From: Aphidius gifuensis
Taxonomy: Eukaryota; Arthropoda; Insecta; Hymenoptera; Braconidae
Length of the DNA stretch: 64,000 nucleotides
Direction: 5' to 3'
Assembly: GCF_014905175.1 (NCBI RefSeq)
Contig: NC_057790.1
Span: forward strand, 16,270,469-16,334,468
A program made the position numbers and the translations under genes. How positions within the stretch are numbered: the stretch's first letter is position 1; each line of letters begins with the position of its first letter. Positions 22,592 to 36,443 of this stretch are shown here, piece after piece. The notes under the pieces are model-generated. The model had not been told where the DNA came from. It did not search any database and was given only the letters and a program-made list of their open reading frames with translations.

Positions 22592-24206
22592 CGAAATGCC
22601 AGAATATGACGCCTTCCAGGCGTTATTTGACGACCAAAGTCAAGATTTTATATATATTTTTTTCATGTTTATGTTGATGTATATTGTATACATGTGGGTA
22701 TGAGTTTGTGTGCAAGTCATCTAGCTAGACAAGGCTAAAAAACACACGCGAGTTATACAAGAGCAAGAGTTGTTAGCTAGAAATGTAGACTTATATATAT
22801 GTATATACAAAATTGTGATAAAAAAAAAAACATATATATATAAAGAAAAAAAAAAAAAGAAGATGGCCTTGAAGCATGTGGCCGAGCAAAGAACAAATTC
22901 ACAAAGAGGAATTTGGGTGTCATGCGATTCATGCATTAAACATATATTATAGAATTTCGTATCCAGTTGAGAATATAACAGAATATAAAAGAGCAAAAGA
23001 GATAAAGAAACGATGATATTATAAATGAGATAAAAATATTATTTTCTCTGATTTTTTAGCTTAAAGATTGCGTAATATTGACGGAATACTCTTGGCACCA
23101 CAGTCTAATGTGGTTTGGCTCCAAAAGAAGCCATTGCCGTATATACCAACTATCCCACAATTTTTATATATAATTTTTTTTTTTAGGTTTTAACATCACG
23201 CCCCTTCACATTTGTATCATCAAACTAATGCCTCTGTTGTTAATGGCTTTTTGAATGGTTTGTTATTATAACTCATCTAAAAGTATAGATGTGGGTATGT
23301 GTATATCATATACACAATTATTATACCAACTTTTGACTCAAATTTATACATGAAATATATTATATATTTTAGACAGTCAAAGGAACTATTGAAATTTTGT
23401 TAAATTGACTTTCTTAAGTCGTTTTTTCATCATAAAAAAATATAATCTTGCATTTTCATTGAATAAAATCATTAACAGCAAATTTAAAATAATAAAAGGG
23501 TTAATTTTCTGTTTTTTTATGGACTTTTTATCGTTTTGTTAACGGAGAAAATGTTGTAGATATAGATTTACTATTTTTTTATGTTGAGTTGGTGAGAAAG
23601 GTATAGCTAGTCTATTAAATTTTACCACAAGACCATAGTTGAATGGTACAGTGTTTTAATTCCAAATTCAACAAGTACAATGTAGAAAAAAATGTATACA
23701 AATTAAATTAAAAAAAAAAAAAAACATAAGCTACTATTTGTTGCAATTATTTGACCTAGATGTATTACGAAAGAGACATATGATGACCTTGTGCCTGGAT
23801 GACCGAATGGAGAATAATGATGAAAAAAAAAAAGAGGTAAGGTTGAGGAAGCCCATATATGAATTCAACGTTCTCTGTCTATACTTTTTTTTTATGAATA
23901 TATTTTAATAAAAAATAAGAGAACGGGTGAAACCTGAAATATCTATTGCCTACGTGTACATTTACATCTCGATGGTGTTAGACAATGCAAACAAAACATA
24001 AACATCACAGAGGTCCCGGGAGCAAAAGTGAAATAATAAAAAAAAAAAACCGGTTGTGTTGTCCTTTGCGTTTTTTTTTTTCGCTATGTGTGATGTAAGA
24101 TGACAAAATAAAAAAAACTGCCTGTTGAACAGATGCGCCGCAAATAAATTATTTAATTTTATAGATTATTTAATTTTTGGCAAATAAAATGAAAAAAAAT
24201 TTATAC

Positions 24207-24243
24207 CTTTTTGTATGTGTCCATGATCAGCATTCATTTTAGC
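24207..24243 (-). CDS. rn: rotund-family gene, micro-exon 4
   Basis: This 37-base exon encodes AKMNADHGHIQK plus one base of a Gly codon. It lies between the acceptor GTTACAG and the donor AAAAAG|gtataa. The acceptor has a poor pyrimidine tract, but the phase supports the exon. It enters at phase 0 from exon 3 and leaves one base, which exon 5 completes with GG to give Gly. The peptide matches the linker that precedes the zinc fingers in rotund-family proteins as I recall it. Such a small exon after a 105-base intron could be alternatively spliced; skipping it would break the frame into exon 5. Confidence 0.77.
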
Positions 24244-24348
24244 CTGTAACAAAAAATGCTAAATCTTATGAAATAGAACATTGAAACTCAACGCCATAAA
24301 TTACATGACAATTGTAAAAATATTATTATGGCATAAGGGTTAACTAAC
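24244..24348 (-). other. rn intron 3 (105 bp)
   Basis: This short intron is bounded by gttagt and TTACAG. It pairs micro-exons 3 and 4 within about 210 bases, while both outer introns are 9-13 kb. Confidence 0.7.
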
Positions 24349-24420
24349 CTCGTAACCTTGTTTGGCAGTACCACGTCCGGTTCCCCAATAATCTCCGTCC
24401 TTCTCATGGGGATTACATTG
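24349..24420 (-). CDS. rn: rotund-family gene, micro-exon 3
   Basis: This is a 72-base exon of 24 codons, between the acceptor TGTTTTCTAG and the donor GAG|gttagt, phase 0 at both ends. It encodes QCNPHEKDGDYWGTGRG followed by TAKQGYE. It has no stop in frame and its composition is much less A/T-rich than the intron on either side. The intron upstream (24421-37903) is 13,483 bases and the one downstream is only 105 bases, so exons 3 and 4 form a closely spaced pair. The exon is too short to appear in ORF lists and was found from its splice sites and phase continuity. Confidence 0.8.
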
Positions 24421-27257
24421 CTAGAAAACAAAATTCAATGAATTGAAAAACATTACTAAATATATAAAAAATATAATAATAATAATTGAAATCTTTTTAT
24501 AGATGAATAAAATTAAATTAAAATAAATAGAGGGCTTTATTTTTTCTATATTGTATAACATTATATTGAAAGTAAGTATATGCAAATTGGCCCGTAATAT
24601 GAAACAATAGTTGAATTGGAATTTTAGGTGAGAGAATTGCAATGGTTTTTTCATTGACCGATTCAGCAACTATTTAACACAATGATTTTATCCTGCTGAC
24701 TTTTATTGTTTTCAATTCTTTTATTTTATCATTCAGTTGAATATTTTATTATAATAATAACTATAATATGTATATAACTATATAATAGTTGTCCGTTATT
24801 TGTAGCAAAAGAAAAAAAAAAAAATAATAAGTAGTTTGAATATATAAAAATAAAATACTGTTGAATTTCCGGGTTTGATTTTTGGATGTATCTTTTAATG
24901 ATCTTCTTCGCCTGTCTCACGTCATTTTCACTGAATTTTCAGTCTATATCCGGGTCTTCTAAAGTATCGCTGGAAAATAATCATCCAAGACGTTCCCATG
25001 GAGGTCCACGTACTCAGGATACACCCTCAAAACATTAGCCCTCTTCCTGTCTATTTGAGATACATATATATTTATAGATATTTAATGCATTCATCCTTTT
25101 TTTTTAAACACCCCCCCAATCCTTGACTAACAATAATCAGACAAATGGAAGATTCAAACCTGTGCTTCTCTGATTACAGATGGAAATTTTTTTATAAAAA
25201 TTCAATTTTATTTTTTTTTTATATTTAAGTTTAAATTTTTTATGTCATTTCTCGTTTAAATATAGTTTTATTATTATTTATTACTGTATTTAAAAAATGA
25301 AAAAAAAATTGAGTTAATTTGTCATTGATAAAACTCAATATTTAATAATTATTTTAAAAAATTATTATTTTTATTTTTGTACGTAAAAAATAGAGCAAGA
25401 CTAATAGAACCTTTGCTCTAGAATTTAAAGAAAACATACATCTCTAAGGCAAACATACATTCGAGTTCAATGGCCTCTCTTTCTTTTTATTGCGTCGACC
25501 CTATATGAGCAATATATATATATTGCTTATATAGTACCAAAGGGCCAAAGGATATATCTTGACTGACCTTGTTTCCCTTCTCAGGACCCTTAAAATCTCA
25601 GCCTAATACCCTTGACTTTTGTTTCAAATCAACCATGTCTTTTATTTTATTATTTTAAAAAAAAAAACTTTCTCACTGAATTTAAATATCTTTCTCTTAT
25701 TTTTACGTAAAATTTCATATATATCTGATTTATTTCCATGATAATTTAGAAATAAGTGTACAGTGGGAACTTTTTTTGTTTCATTTTTTTTAGTTGTATA
25801 TAGTTTTAGAAATATTTTAAATAAATTTTTATAGATTATATGAGAGGGTCGAAAGTGATTTGGTGATCATAAATTATTTTATTAATCAACTAGTTTCATG
25901 CATCTTAAAATTTATTAATTATTATCAATTTTTATTTATTGTTTTATTAGTTGACAAAAATAATCATAATTCCAAAACGACTTTGATAAAATTATTGAAA
26001 TTATTTTTCTAAAAAGGAATTATATGATTTCAAAAATTGACTGAAGTTTTTTATATATTTTTCAAAACTATTCATAAAGCTTTTAATTGAGTTTGATTGA
26101 GTGATTTCGAGTGAAATGATTAGGTGATTTTACTCCTGACAAACTCGTTCTATTTATATTTCTAATAATTAATTTGATGAAGTGATATTATGTCAATAAA
26201 AATAAACCAACAATACTCTGTGCATAGTAAATAATATGTCCAAGGCCACTTGTCAAGATATGCTTACCCAGGTATTTTTACACGATGCAATATTTATAAA
26301 AAAAAATTTCAAACAAAGAAAGAAGGGGTGCAAATCATATTTGTACTGGCAGTGGTGGATAGGGTAAAATTGACAACTCTATATAGATATACATCTATCA
26401 CTGCATGATGAGATACTTGTATGTGACCAAGAATGGTTTGAAGGTATTGGATTTTGTACATAGATATATGATAGGCAAGAAAAAGTATAGTGGTATAGCA
26501 AAAGAACGCCGACGCCCCCATAGAAAAAAAAAAAAAAAAACATGGAAGGAGATTCAATATTTTTTATTTTATAGATATATTTTTTTTTATCTCTGCGATA
26601 TTACTGCTGTTGGGCGGGAAAAAGGCGAAATAGAGTCTAGGAAAGGGAAAAAAGATAAGAAATAAAAAAAAAAATAAAAATAGGAAATGACGTGGGAGAA
26701 AAAGAAAAAATCAAAACGGTCAAAGAATAAAAAAAAAAAAAATTGAAAGACCTGTGCTGCAGCCTCCAGAGTCATCGTCGTATGTACACTATATAGACAT
26801 ACACATTAACGTACATACATGGAGGAAAGCATGTGTAAAATATATACCTGTATGTGAGTATGTGTGTAGAAGAGAAAAAAAATATATATAAGGGGAGGGT
26901 ATGAGTAGAAGAAAAATGGAGGCGAAAAATTGGAAGAATAGAGAAAAAAAGTTGATAAAAAAGAAAAAAAAAAAAATTGTAAAAATGTTGGAGGTAACAG
27001 CGGGAAAAAAATCAGGCAGCCTAGGAAAAGAACGTTGGGGTGTATGGTAGGTGGGTTGGGTGGGTGGGTGGGTAGATGGAGAAGAGAAAAAAAAAAAAAA
27101 TCAACCACCATCACCATGGTGCACATGCGTGACCGTTCGCGTACGAGGCGGTGTATTGATCAGCCAAAGAGCCCCACGACGCCAGTCGTCCTTTTCTGGA
27201 GCCTTGTTTTTTATTTCGGCACACATATAAAAGTATAACAAAGAGTGTGGTATGAGA

Positions 27258-27290
27258 ACACCACCACCACCACCACCACCACTACCATCC
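27258..27290 (+). repeat. (CAC)n microsatellite in rn intron 2
   Basis: About nine CAC units, partly interrupted. The reverse-strand frame reads as poly-Gly and is not taken as coding. Confidence 0.85.
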
Positions 27291-30200
27291 AAGTGGCCTG
27301 GAGAAAAAAGTAACTATATTTGCTACTGGTTGTATAGAAAAAAAAAGGCTTAGTTTTTATTACTATATATCTACCTCTCATCCTCTTTCGAATGACCTAG
27401 CCCAACGGTCCCCATCACACATCAAAATGCCAAAAGACATACGTGACATGTATTTTTTTTACCTTATACTGTTTTACTCTTTTTTTTTGTTTTTTGTTTG
27501 TTTCTCATTGTTTAGAAAACTCAATGTGACGCAAACAAAAGAAATTAAGCTGTTTGTATAAATGTACACAGACAAGAGTAACGAATGACTTCAATATCTT
27601 TATATTATATTATTTTGCTTGTATTTATATATACCATAAAAAATTCTATTGGATTTTTGTAACTTTATTGCTACTCTTTTGCTTAATACAATAAAAGAAA
27701 AAACAAAGTTTTTCAAGTGCATGCGATAACGATAAATTCATCTTCAGTGTTGACATAATCATTCAAACATTATTTGAATAAAAAAAAATGTTTTTCCAAT
27801 GGTATTAACACGAAAAAACAACTGTTTCAAATAAAATCCAAAAATAAAAAATGAAATAAAACACTTATAATAATAATAGTCATAAATATATGATAAATTA
27901 TATGAGAAAAAACAGACATAACACGAGGTGGGGTATATTATCTTGGATATTAAAATCTGGCACTGTGTGTGTGTGTGTAAATATAATAGTCCCTTTTAAT
28001 GTATAGAGTAATTACACACACAAAGAGTCAAATTTCAGGGTCAACCTCAAACACCCTCGTCGTGGTGGTATATGGGTTTCGAGGGTTCAAGGAAAAATTG
28101 GGTGATAAATCGATGCCACCTTGGTGAAAATATTTCTCTCTAAATTTTCCATAATAACTTTGTAATTCAATGATAAAATTGTGAATTATTTTTGAAAAAA
28201 TGATTGACAATGTGAATTATTAAATTCTGTATATATATAGTATTGTTAATACAATTAAAAATAATTAATGGAAATTGAAACTATTGAAAGAATAAAAAAG
28301 AGTAAAAATAATATAGTCCATAAATAGAACAAGTGGCTAATGTGATGATAGATGTCATTAATGTCATCGAAATTTAACAAAAATAACTCTGAAGTAATAT
28401 GTAGCACTCGTATATAAAAATATATTACAACATATGTGTTCCCACAAGTTTAAAGATTCATATATACACAAGTCTTTTATATATATTATCTTTTTATTTT
28501 TACATTTTTTTTTTATTATTTATTTTATTTCTTCGCGTGTCCCCTTCTAAGCAGAGTTATAATTTCAGAGACATAATTCCAGTGTCTTCATGAAGAAGAA
28601 AAAGAGAGAAAAAAAAAAAAAGAGGATAAATTTTGAGATTGTAGAGTACTTTAATGAATAAGGATAGACATAAAAAAACACATGTGGTCTATATCTTGAG
28701 ATGATCATGTGATCTAACACTGGCTTCTTCTTGAAAAATCATCCAACATATGTTGATGACCGAGTTAAACATATAATAAAAGTATCTGAATAATATTTTA
28801 CGTAAAAATTTGAAGCCTTAAAAAGAGCTGCTGGTTGATAAATATACTAAAAATGAAAATAAAAAAAAAAATAAGCATAATATGTAAAAGAGACAAACGA
28901 CAAAATTCAACAGTTGGTCCTGTAATGGTGACTACAGTGTTGCTTGATGATATTCTATATATCTCTTGTTTTATATATACTCAACTCGACTCACCGCAAC
29001 CAGTTTAAATTTAAAATTTTGATATATATTATAATGTCGATATGCATTACACGCAACAACCTGCACTCTTGTGTTATTATGTATATTCAAGGACCAAGTG
29101 TTTGACTCACTTTGGCATTTTTATAAATCTTTTATTATATATTTTTATGCTGTTGTTGATATATAATATTTTAAATATATACAAAAATAAATAGAAACTG
29201 AAAATAAAAAATTTTCATGAATGGAATTTTTTTATTTCTCATATTAAGAGTATTTTTTTTTTAATCAAAAATTTTTTAGCAAAATTCCAAACATTCAAAT
29301 CAAGTTATTTTCATTATTTTTATTTTATATTTACATCAGATATATTTATGGGAAAAATATTATTATTATTTTGAAATCAGTGGCATTATTCATTGATTAA
29401 AAAATTTTTATAAAAAAAAAAAAACAACAAGTAAAATAAATCATTGTCAATTTAATCAGAAAAATGATAAAAAAAAAACTAATAAATTATATAAAAATAA
29501 AAAAAAAAATGAAATCTTATTGATAAAGAAAAATATATAAAAAAAGGAGAAATTTGAACAAGCCAATCACGACATCTTGTTGCATTTAAAATTTATATGT
29601 AGAAAGTGTATTTGTGTTAGTTTATATTTGTGTATCTGTGTTTGTAAAATTTTTGAATGTAAAGATTTTATTTTATAGAAAATTTTCACTGTTCTATTTT
29701 CGACTATATAACACCAATGCTATTTTAAAGCTAAAGAAAAAATATAGTCACTTCCAGACAATTTGCATATAAAATTTTTACAACCCTCAATGGCAGCAGC
29801 CAGCCGTGCGCCAGATATTCTTTTCGTTTTCTGGTTCCTTGCATAAGCTTTGATTGCGGAAACTATAAACCGATATGCTTTTTTTTTTTTTTTATATATT
29901 TATTTTTTCTTTTGTATTTTCTCATCAAGCATGCGGGTCAGTTACATTTTCCGGTTAATTTTCTTTTGTTCTGATAAACATGTATATACTGTGATGCTTT
30001 CATTCAAATGTCAATCTTTTTTGGCATCTCGAATTGCCAAAACATCAGCTAAAAAAAATCAATACACTGTTGGAAAAAAAAATGTAAAAGTTAATATAAA
30101 TCTGATTAAAAAAAAGACTTTACCCTTTTTGTGCTAATTTTATACAGTACAGTTTGTTTAATTACCACGCAAAGTGGCAATCTCAGGATTTAGAAAATAC

Positions 30201-33200
30201 ATAGCACAAAAGTTTTTGAACTTGCACTTTTTTTAATTTTAAAACTGTAAGGTTTTAACATCGCCAAATTGACTTTCCTCACATTTAGTTGTTATACATA
30301 CAAGGTCCTCAGAAAGTAATACCTATCAGCTAAAATAAAAATAATAAAATTCTTGATTAAAAAAAAAACTTAAATTTAAAAAATGATGGTATTGATTACG
30401 TTTGATGAAGATGCCATATATTATAGACAACACCTGGTAATCGTGACATTGTTGTCACGAGTATATCTGGCGTCTGCTCTCAAAATTCTTTGGCGTTAAA
30501 TTTCAAGAAGAATTTATTTACCCCTTTTTTTTTCTTTTCGACATATATGCCTTTTTTAGTGGTGGTGATAGTAGTAGTAGTAGAAGAAGTTTTAGTGTCG
30601 TGGTAGTAGTGGTATTTGTGTGGCACGACAGAGAATTACACGAACATGTACCTGCGATGTAAATGTAGGGCACTGAGCCAAACTTTGTCAGGGTCACTTC
30701 ATTCATCCCCCAGATGAATACACTGCACATGAATTTTATTATAAAAATATTTATTTAAATATTAGTAATAAAAAACAAAATGTAATTTTTAAACTTTGAA
30801 TAATTTTAATTGTTTAAATTAATTTTTAATTTTTTATATTTATTTTAACAAATAAATCAAGTGTTAATTATTTTATTTAATTTTAGAATTTAAAAGTATA
30901 TGAATTTCTTTAATTTCATAGAAAATTAACATTTATAATATCTACTGTTAATTAAAATATTAAATACTCAGTTTAAATATACATATTTTCAACAATAATT
31001 ATAATATTGTTTTCTTTTTTTTTTTTCAATAATTATTAACAAGTTTTTTCAATTATTTCAATTTTTTTATCAATTATATATATTTTTTTTTATATGAAAA
31101 TGATACTTATGCTATAATATACTTGGCTTATTCACAAAATAAAAAATATATAATGAAATAAAAGCACAATGATCTCAATCAAAAATGAAAATGAAAAAAA
31201 AAAATTAAATAAATAATTCAAGCTTTATGAAAAAAACAATAAAGGAAAAAAAATTTTGTCTTGTTTCACGAGATGATAGGGAGCTAGTGGTAAATTTTAC
31301 GGCACTGTGGTGATATAGTTGAGGGTGAGTAGGTCAAACTTTACGATCTGTGTGTCTAGACGTCATTTTGCACCCCCGTATTGAGCAGTAAAAACGTTTT
31401 AAGAGGCTGTTTTACCAGCGCACTCAGTAACCGTCGGGGTTTGTTGATGGAAAATGAAAATAGGTGTACGCGAGGATATGCGAAAAGAACAGCTATATCA
31501 CGATAAAAAAATATTATTTTTTTTATTTAAAAAAAAAACTGATTCGCTTCGAATACCTAGAGCTTTTATGTCTTTGTCTAGACGCTTGATTCTTCTTGTG
31601 CTTTATTCTTCATATTATTATTTTTCACATTGGAATATTATCTTTGTTTATATATATTTTCTAAAAAAAAAGAAAACAGAAAAACTCGGTCAGTCGTAAA
31701 TTTTTTTTTTATACTAAAAATATAATATATTTTTATGTATGATAAATTTTGATTGAGTTGATTTTTTTTTATATCATTTAGTTATTTAATCAGGCACTTG
31801 CAAGGATTTATATATTTTATTTCTTGTGATTGTTAAGTTTCGTTTGATGGTGTGATGCATGATACTTTGCAGAGAAAATAGTTTTAAAACAGTGTCTGTT
31901 TTTCATCATGCATTAAACACGTGACCCATTCAAACACTGACTCGTTTGTTGTACAAAGAGTCAGGCAGCTATAATCTATATATCTAAACTAAATAATATC
32001 ACACAGTACTGGATGACTTGAGTTAAATTTAAAAAAAAAATAAATATAAATAACATAAAATGCAAATGAATATACTTGTTGGATTATTTTTTCAAGAGGT
32101 ATATATTATATATTTTTTTTATCATATAAAATTCATATCCAGAGATACTTTTTCTTCATAGAATCAATTGAGATTATATTTTTGTAGTACACTTTGAAAA
32201 ATTATATACTAATTACTTTAGATAAAATTACAAGAAATTTTTTATTTTTTTACTTTTATAATAGTGCATGCGTGGATCAATATGAGCCTGAATTTTTCCC
32301 ATCAATGTTGTCCAACAAAACTATATAGAAGAATCATCGATTCATCGCACTTTTTTGACGTCTGTCAACCGGATAATTATGATCGATGATTCACTGTTAT
32401 TTTCAATCCTATATATATGTTTCAACTGTATTTTTTTAATTTTATTTTTGTGCTTCCCTCTGTGCATAAACTGCTCAAGCCCATTTCGCGTTTCATCGTT
32501 CCTAAGTATTACCTCAAGCGTCCACATCACGTACGCTTAAATATTTTTGATTATTCAACAACATCAAGACACATGTCCACATATCACACCAAGCTAATCT
32601 TACTTTGTTGAATGTTCCCATATCACTGATTCAAATATTTAAATTTTATGTCATTAATAAAAATTAAAGAGACATCACTGGGCCATCATGACATTAGGGG
32701 TGACCCTTTTATTCATTGACGCATTTTTTACGCTTTACGTTATACCTTACTGGCTATAGACGCATATAACCTGAAAATCATGATGATGATAATGATGATG
32801 ATGATGATTATCATGGTAGCAATGGTAGTGGTGATAGTTTTATATATACTATACAACTTTACAGTTGTATTGGTGATGAGGGAAGGGTTAACAATATAAA
32901 GGGCGGATCTTTTGTTTTACCTGGTCACCCTATGATACCGTGAGACTATACATGTAGGTACTTATAAAGCTTCTTCATGGTATAATCCATCTTTAACTTC
33001 ATATGTATACCTCCTGCATTTACGGTTCAGCCTTTTTATCATATATATGTTTTTTAAAACAGCTAGAAAACAATGTCTCATTTATTTATTTATAGTTAAA
33101 GTTAATCTCATTGTGGATTAGAATGAAGTTATAAAAGTACGCAAGTATCAATCATATTTTAAAATTAAATTATCGATGATTGAAAATCTGTATAAATCTA

Positions 33201-36179
33201 AATCTAATGACAGAAATTTGTGTATTACTATTAGCTAAATCATTCAAAAAATAATAATCTTAATAATGTTATTTTTTTTTCTTTGTCAAATCACTTTTTT
33301 GCAGCTTTTTTATTCCACCGTTGAGATCATTAAATGGCTGATATGTGATGGCTAGACATCTGCTGGTATAATTGTTGCATCGTCACCAGGGAAAATAATT
33401 TTCGACCCTTGCTTAGATAAAAAAAAAAAAAAAATAATAAAAAAAATTGTTGTCATCGAAGACGCCCTGCTGCGTTTATATGTATTGTTTAGGATTATAA
33501 TTTTAAAAGCCCGATGATCGGTGGAAAATAAAATGAAAATAATATAATATAAAAAAAAAAATAAAAATAAGATACACCACTGACTGCAGTGTGTGTGTGT
33601 GTAACACAAAGAGAAGACATTTTCGTGGTAAAGGTTTAAGCCGATGTACCATTGAGTGTCACAACATTTGGCCTTGTTCGTAAAATTATGAGACATCTCC
33701 ACCTATTTTAACAACTCTCAACCCTTCGACAACCCTATTCATTTTTATTTTGCACTGTTTTTATTATATATTCAGGTCCAAGTGCAAAAATTGGTGTGTG
33801 TGTGTTTATTCAACTGGAAAAACTAACCCTGACAACCCTTTTATTTTATAAAAAATTATTGTTATTTATTAATTTTTTAATAATACATAATATATACGAA
33901 GATGAAAAAAATTCATTAATAATTTCTGTGTTTGAATATAGTAGTCGTGATAAAGCTCTATAAACTGTTTAGGAAAACTTATTAGTAAAATTCGCAGAGT
34001 AAAATTTATGATAAGAAAATCATGGTGTCAAAATCTTTTCAAGCATAATATCACGTGTAATTACAGGTAAATGTAATCTAGCTGCCTTGATTTATTTTTT
34101 TAAATAATTAATTCTTAGTGACATTTAATCGAGGGGAAATTGCGTTTTGAACATATAGTTGTTGATAAAAAATTTCAGTATGCTAATAATTAGTGAGCAT
34201 GGACCACTAAAATTTGGAGACGCAATGTATCTTGAAGTAAAAAAATAAATTCTCATATAGTTTGCATTGATAAATAAATATATTTATATATAATAAAAAA
34301 CATATTGATTGTTGAAATTAAAAAGTAATTTAAAAGTGCTGTCAATATTAATAAAATTATAGATTCATTTTTCAATAATGCAAATTAGTTTTAAGCAGCG
34401 AATGAAAAATCTCGATTTGAATAATTTAAAGTAAGCATATTTGATTGACTTAAAAACACAAAAATTAAATGAATCGAATAAATCATTATTAATATTTTAA
34501 ATCCTCAAAATCATCGGCAATTTGATTCAAAATTAAATCATGTTGTCACCAAAATTTTTTATGAATAACCCCTCGACTATCCGTCATGCAGGTAAAAAAT
34601 TTCTAAATGGTACAGTATACAATTGATTATACTTTTGTTAATTTTTTACAAAAATTCCAAATAAAAAAAAAAAAATTACGACAAGCATGTCAATTTTTAT
34701 GGAATGTTACATAGAAAAAAATCAGTATTTTTATCTTTGGGTATCAGTATGCAATGAAGCCTATCATATAAAGTTGCAACATCCTCTAAAAATATCATTC
34801 ACACTTTTTTCTTCAATTTTTTTTATCTCAAATATTACAAATATTTGCAGTGCATATACCACCTGGTTGTTGTTGTTGTTGTTGTTAATGAAGAAATCAA
34901 CCGAATTCTTATCCACGTTTCATTGACCCAGCATTCTTTTGAAGCCAAAAATTTGCGACATTTGGCTTCTGGGCATATATCGAGTCCTATACAAACGCAT
35001 TATCATACTCTGATGAATACCATTTAATTCCTTCAGACCGGTGAAGCAAGTTTTATGACGATAAAAAAAACCCCGGAAAAAAAAAAAATCCCAACGAATA
35101 ATAATTAAAAGCATATATAAAAAAAATGAGTAAAAAACGGTTTCTTCATGGGAGCTTGATATAAAAAAATTTGAGCAAAAAAAAAAAAATCATAATAAAA
35201 AAGTCAGTTGACTAGGATATACTGGTGGGCCAATGCCGCACCACTCATTCATCCCCTTTTAAACAATACCTTGGAATGCCCTGGCCCGGGGCCCGCTATA
35301 TTATATAAAATGTCGTTAGTACATATTTGCATTTATTTCCTTGGCCAATATATGTATAAAAGAACCGGCCAAAAAAAACACTGATCGTGGTTGTGTTTAA
35401 AAAAAAAGAGGATGTAGAAAAAAAATTTTACAAAAAAAAAAATAGTATTTTTAAGGCTCCACATGCATCATATATATACGGGGGTTTGTTTTTTATATTT
35501 AATTTTTTTTTTAACTCGTTGCTTCACCCTTTTTCTGCTCTTCTTCTTCATTCAGCACCTTCGTCGTCCAGGAACCATTATTTTAATTCTCGTGGGATGG
35601 GTGAAAGAGGGGGCCAAGAAATACTCGCCGTGATCAACTATTTTGCATAATCTCACTAGGGTAGTTTTTTTTTTTTTTTATTTTTTTTTTTTTCAGCACA
35701 CTACAAACCTTCTCACACCCTTAAGTGGTATCTGCGTACCCAATGTTTTGCATTTTTCAACTCGTTGTTACTTTGCTCTTTTATATTCAATTTTCCTATT
35801 TCTTTTCTTTAACGTCATCACAACGTTCTTGTGTATTGGTAAATACATATATGTATATATACTATTTACACTGTATATATATATAAACGTAACCCTTTGT
35901 ATGAAAAAAACCAGCTCCTAAAAACATTATCCTAAATACTCCTAAGCGTTTTAATGGATTATGACCGTAGATGCGTAAATAAAAAAAATATGTCTTAAAA
36001 ATTTAGACCACCCGCTGGGCATAAGTAAATAATTTCAATACTATAGTTAATTTATTTTTATGAGACAATGTATATGTAGTTGGTAAAAATAAATATATAT
36101 ATATTTTTTTGGTTCCCAAGAAAATTTTTATACGGACACTTGAGATAAAAATTTTTGTCACCCATCGTAAAAAATTTCC

Positions 36180-36443
36180 ATTTGCAAATGCAGGAGAGCC
36201 ATTAAGGGCCCTTGAGTAGCCTAAAAGGGACTCAAGTGAGAGGTGGTCCCAAAAAAATATATATGCCTTGGGGTCAAAAATGCATATTATTATATGATTG
36301 TCTTGAACCTAAAATACTTTTTGGGGCCCTTATGCAAAACAACGCGTTTTCATAGTTCTCCCTGATGGTCCAGTATGGATGTTAACTAGACATTGGTGTC
36401 TCTTATAAAAATTATTTGCATATTATCTCACGGTTATTTGCAT
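36180..36443. promoter_or_regulatory. cluster of octamer-like sites in rn intron 2
   Basis: ATTTGCAAAT at 36180-36189 and two ATTTGCAT sites at 36414-36421 and 36436-36443 match the POU-domain octamer. They sit in one of the few moderately complex parts of the intron. This is a candidate enhancer. The sites alone are not proof in A/T-rich DNA. Confidence 0.3.

Larger units (their letters stand above)
15208..24206 (-). other. rn intron 4 (9.0 kb)
   Basis: Two repeat structures occupy the end near exon 5: an inverted-end element with internal tandem units (15330-16322) and a 123-bp tandem array (17560-18640). From about 18,800 to 24,200 I see only A/T-rich sequence, short microsatellites and a 24-bp perfect palindrome at 22568-22591. 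No coding exon was found. Confidence 0.65.

Noticed and set aside
26587..27126. Minus-strand ORFs of 60-106 codons rich in Phe and Pro
   Set aside because: They are read through poly(A) and purine tracts on the plus strand; low complexity, no splice context.
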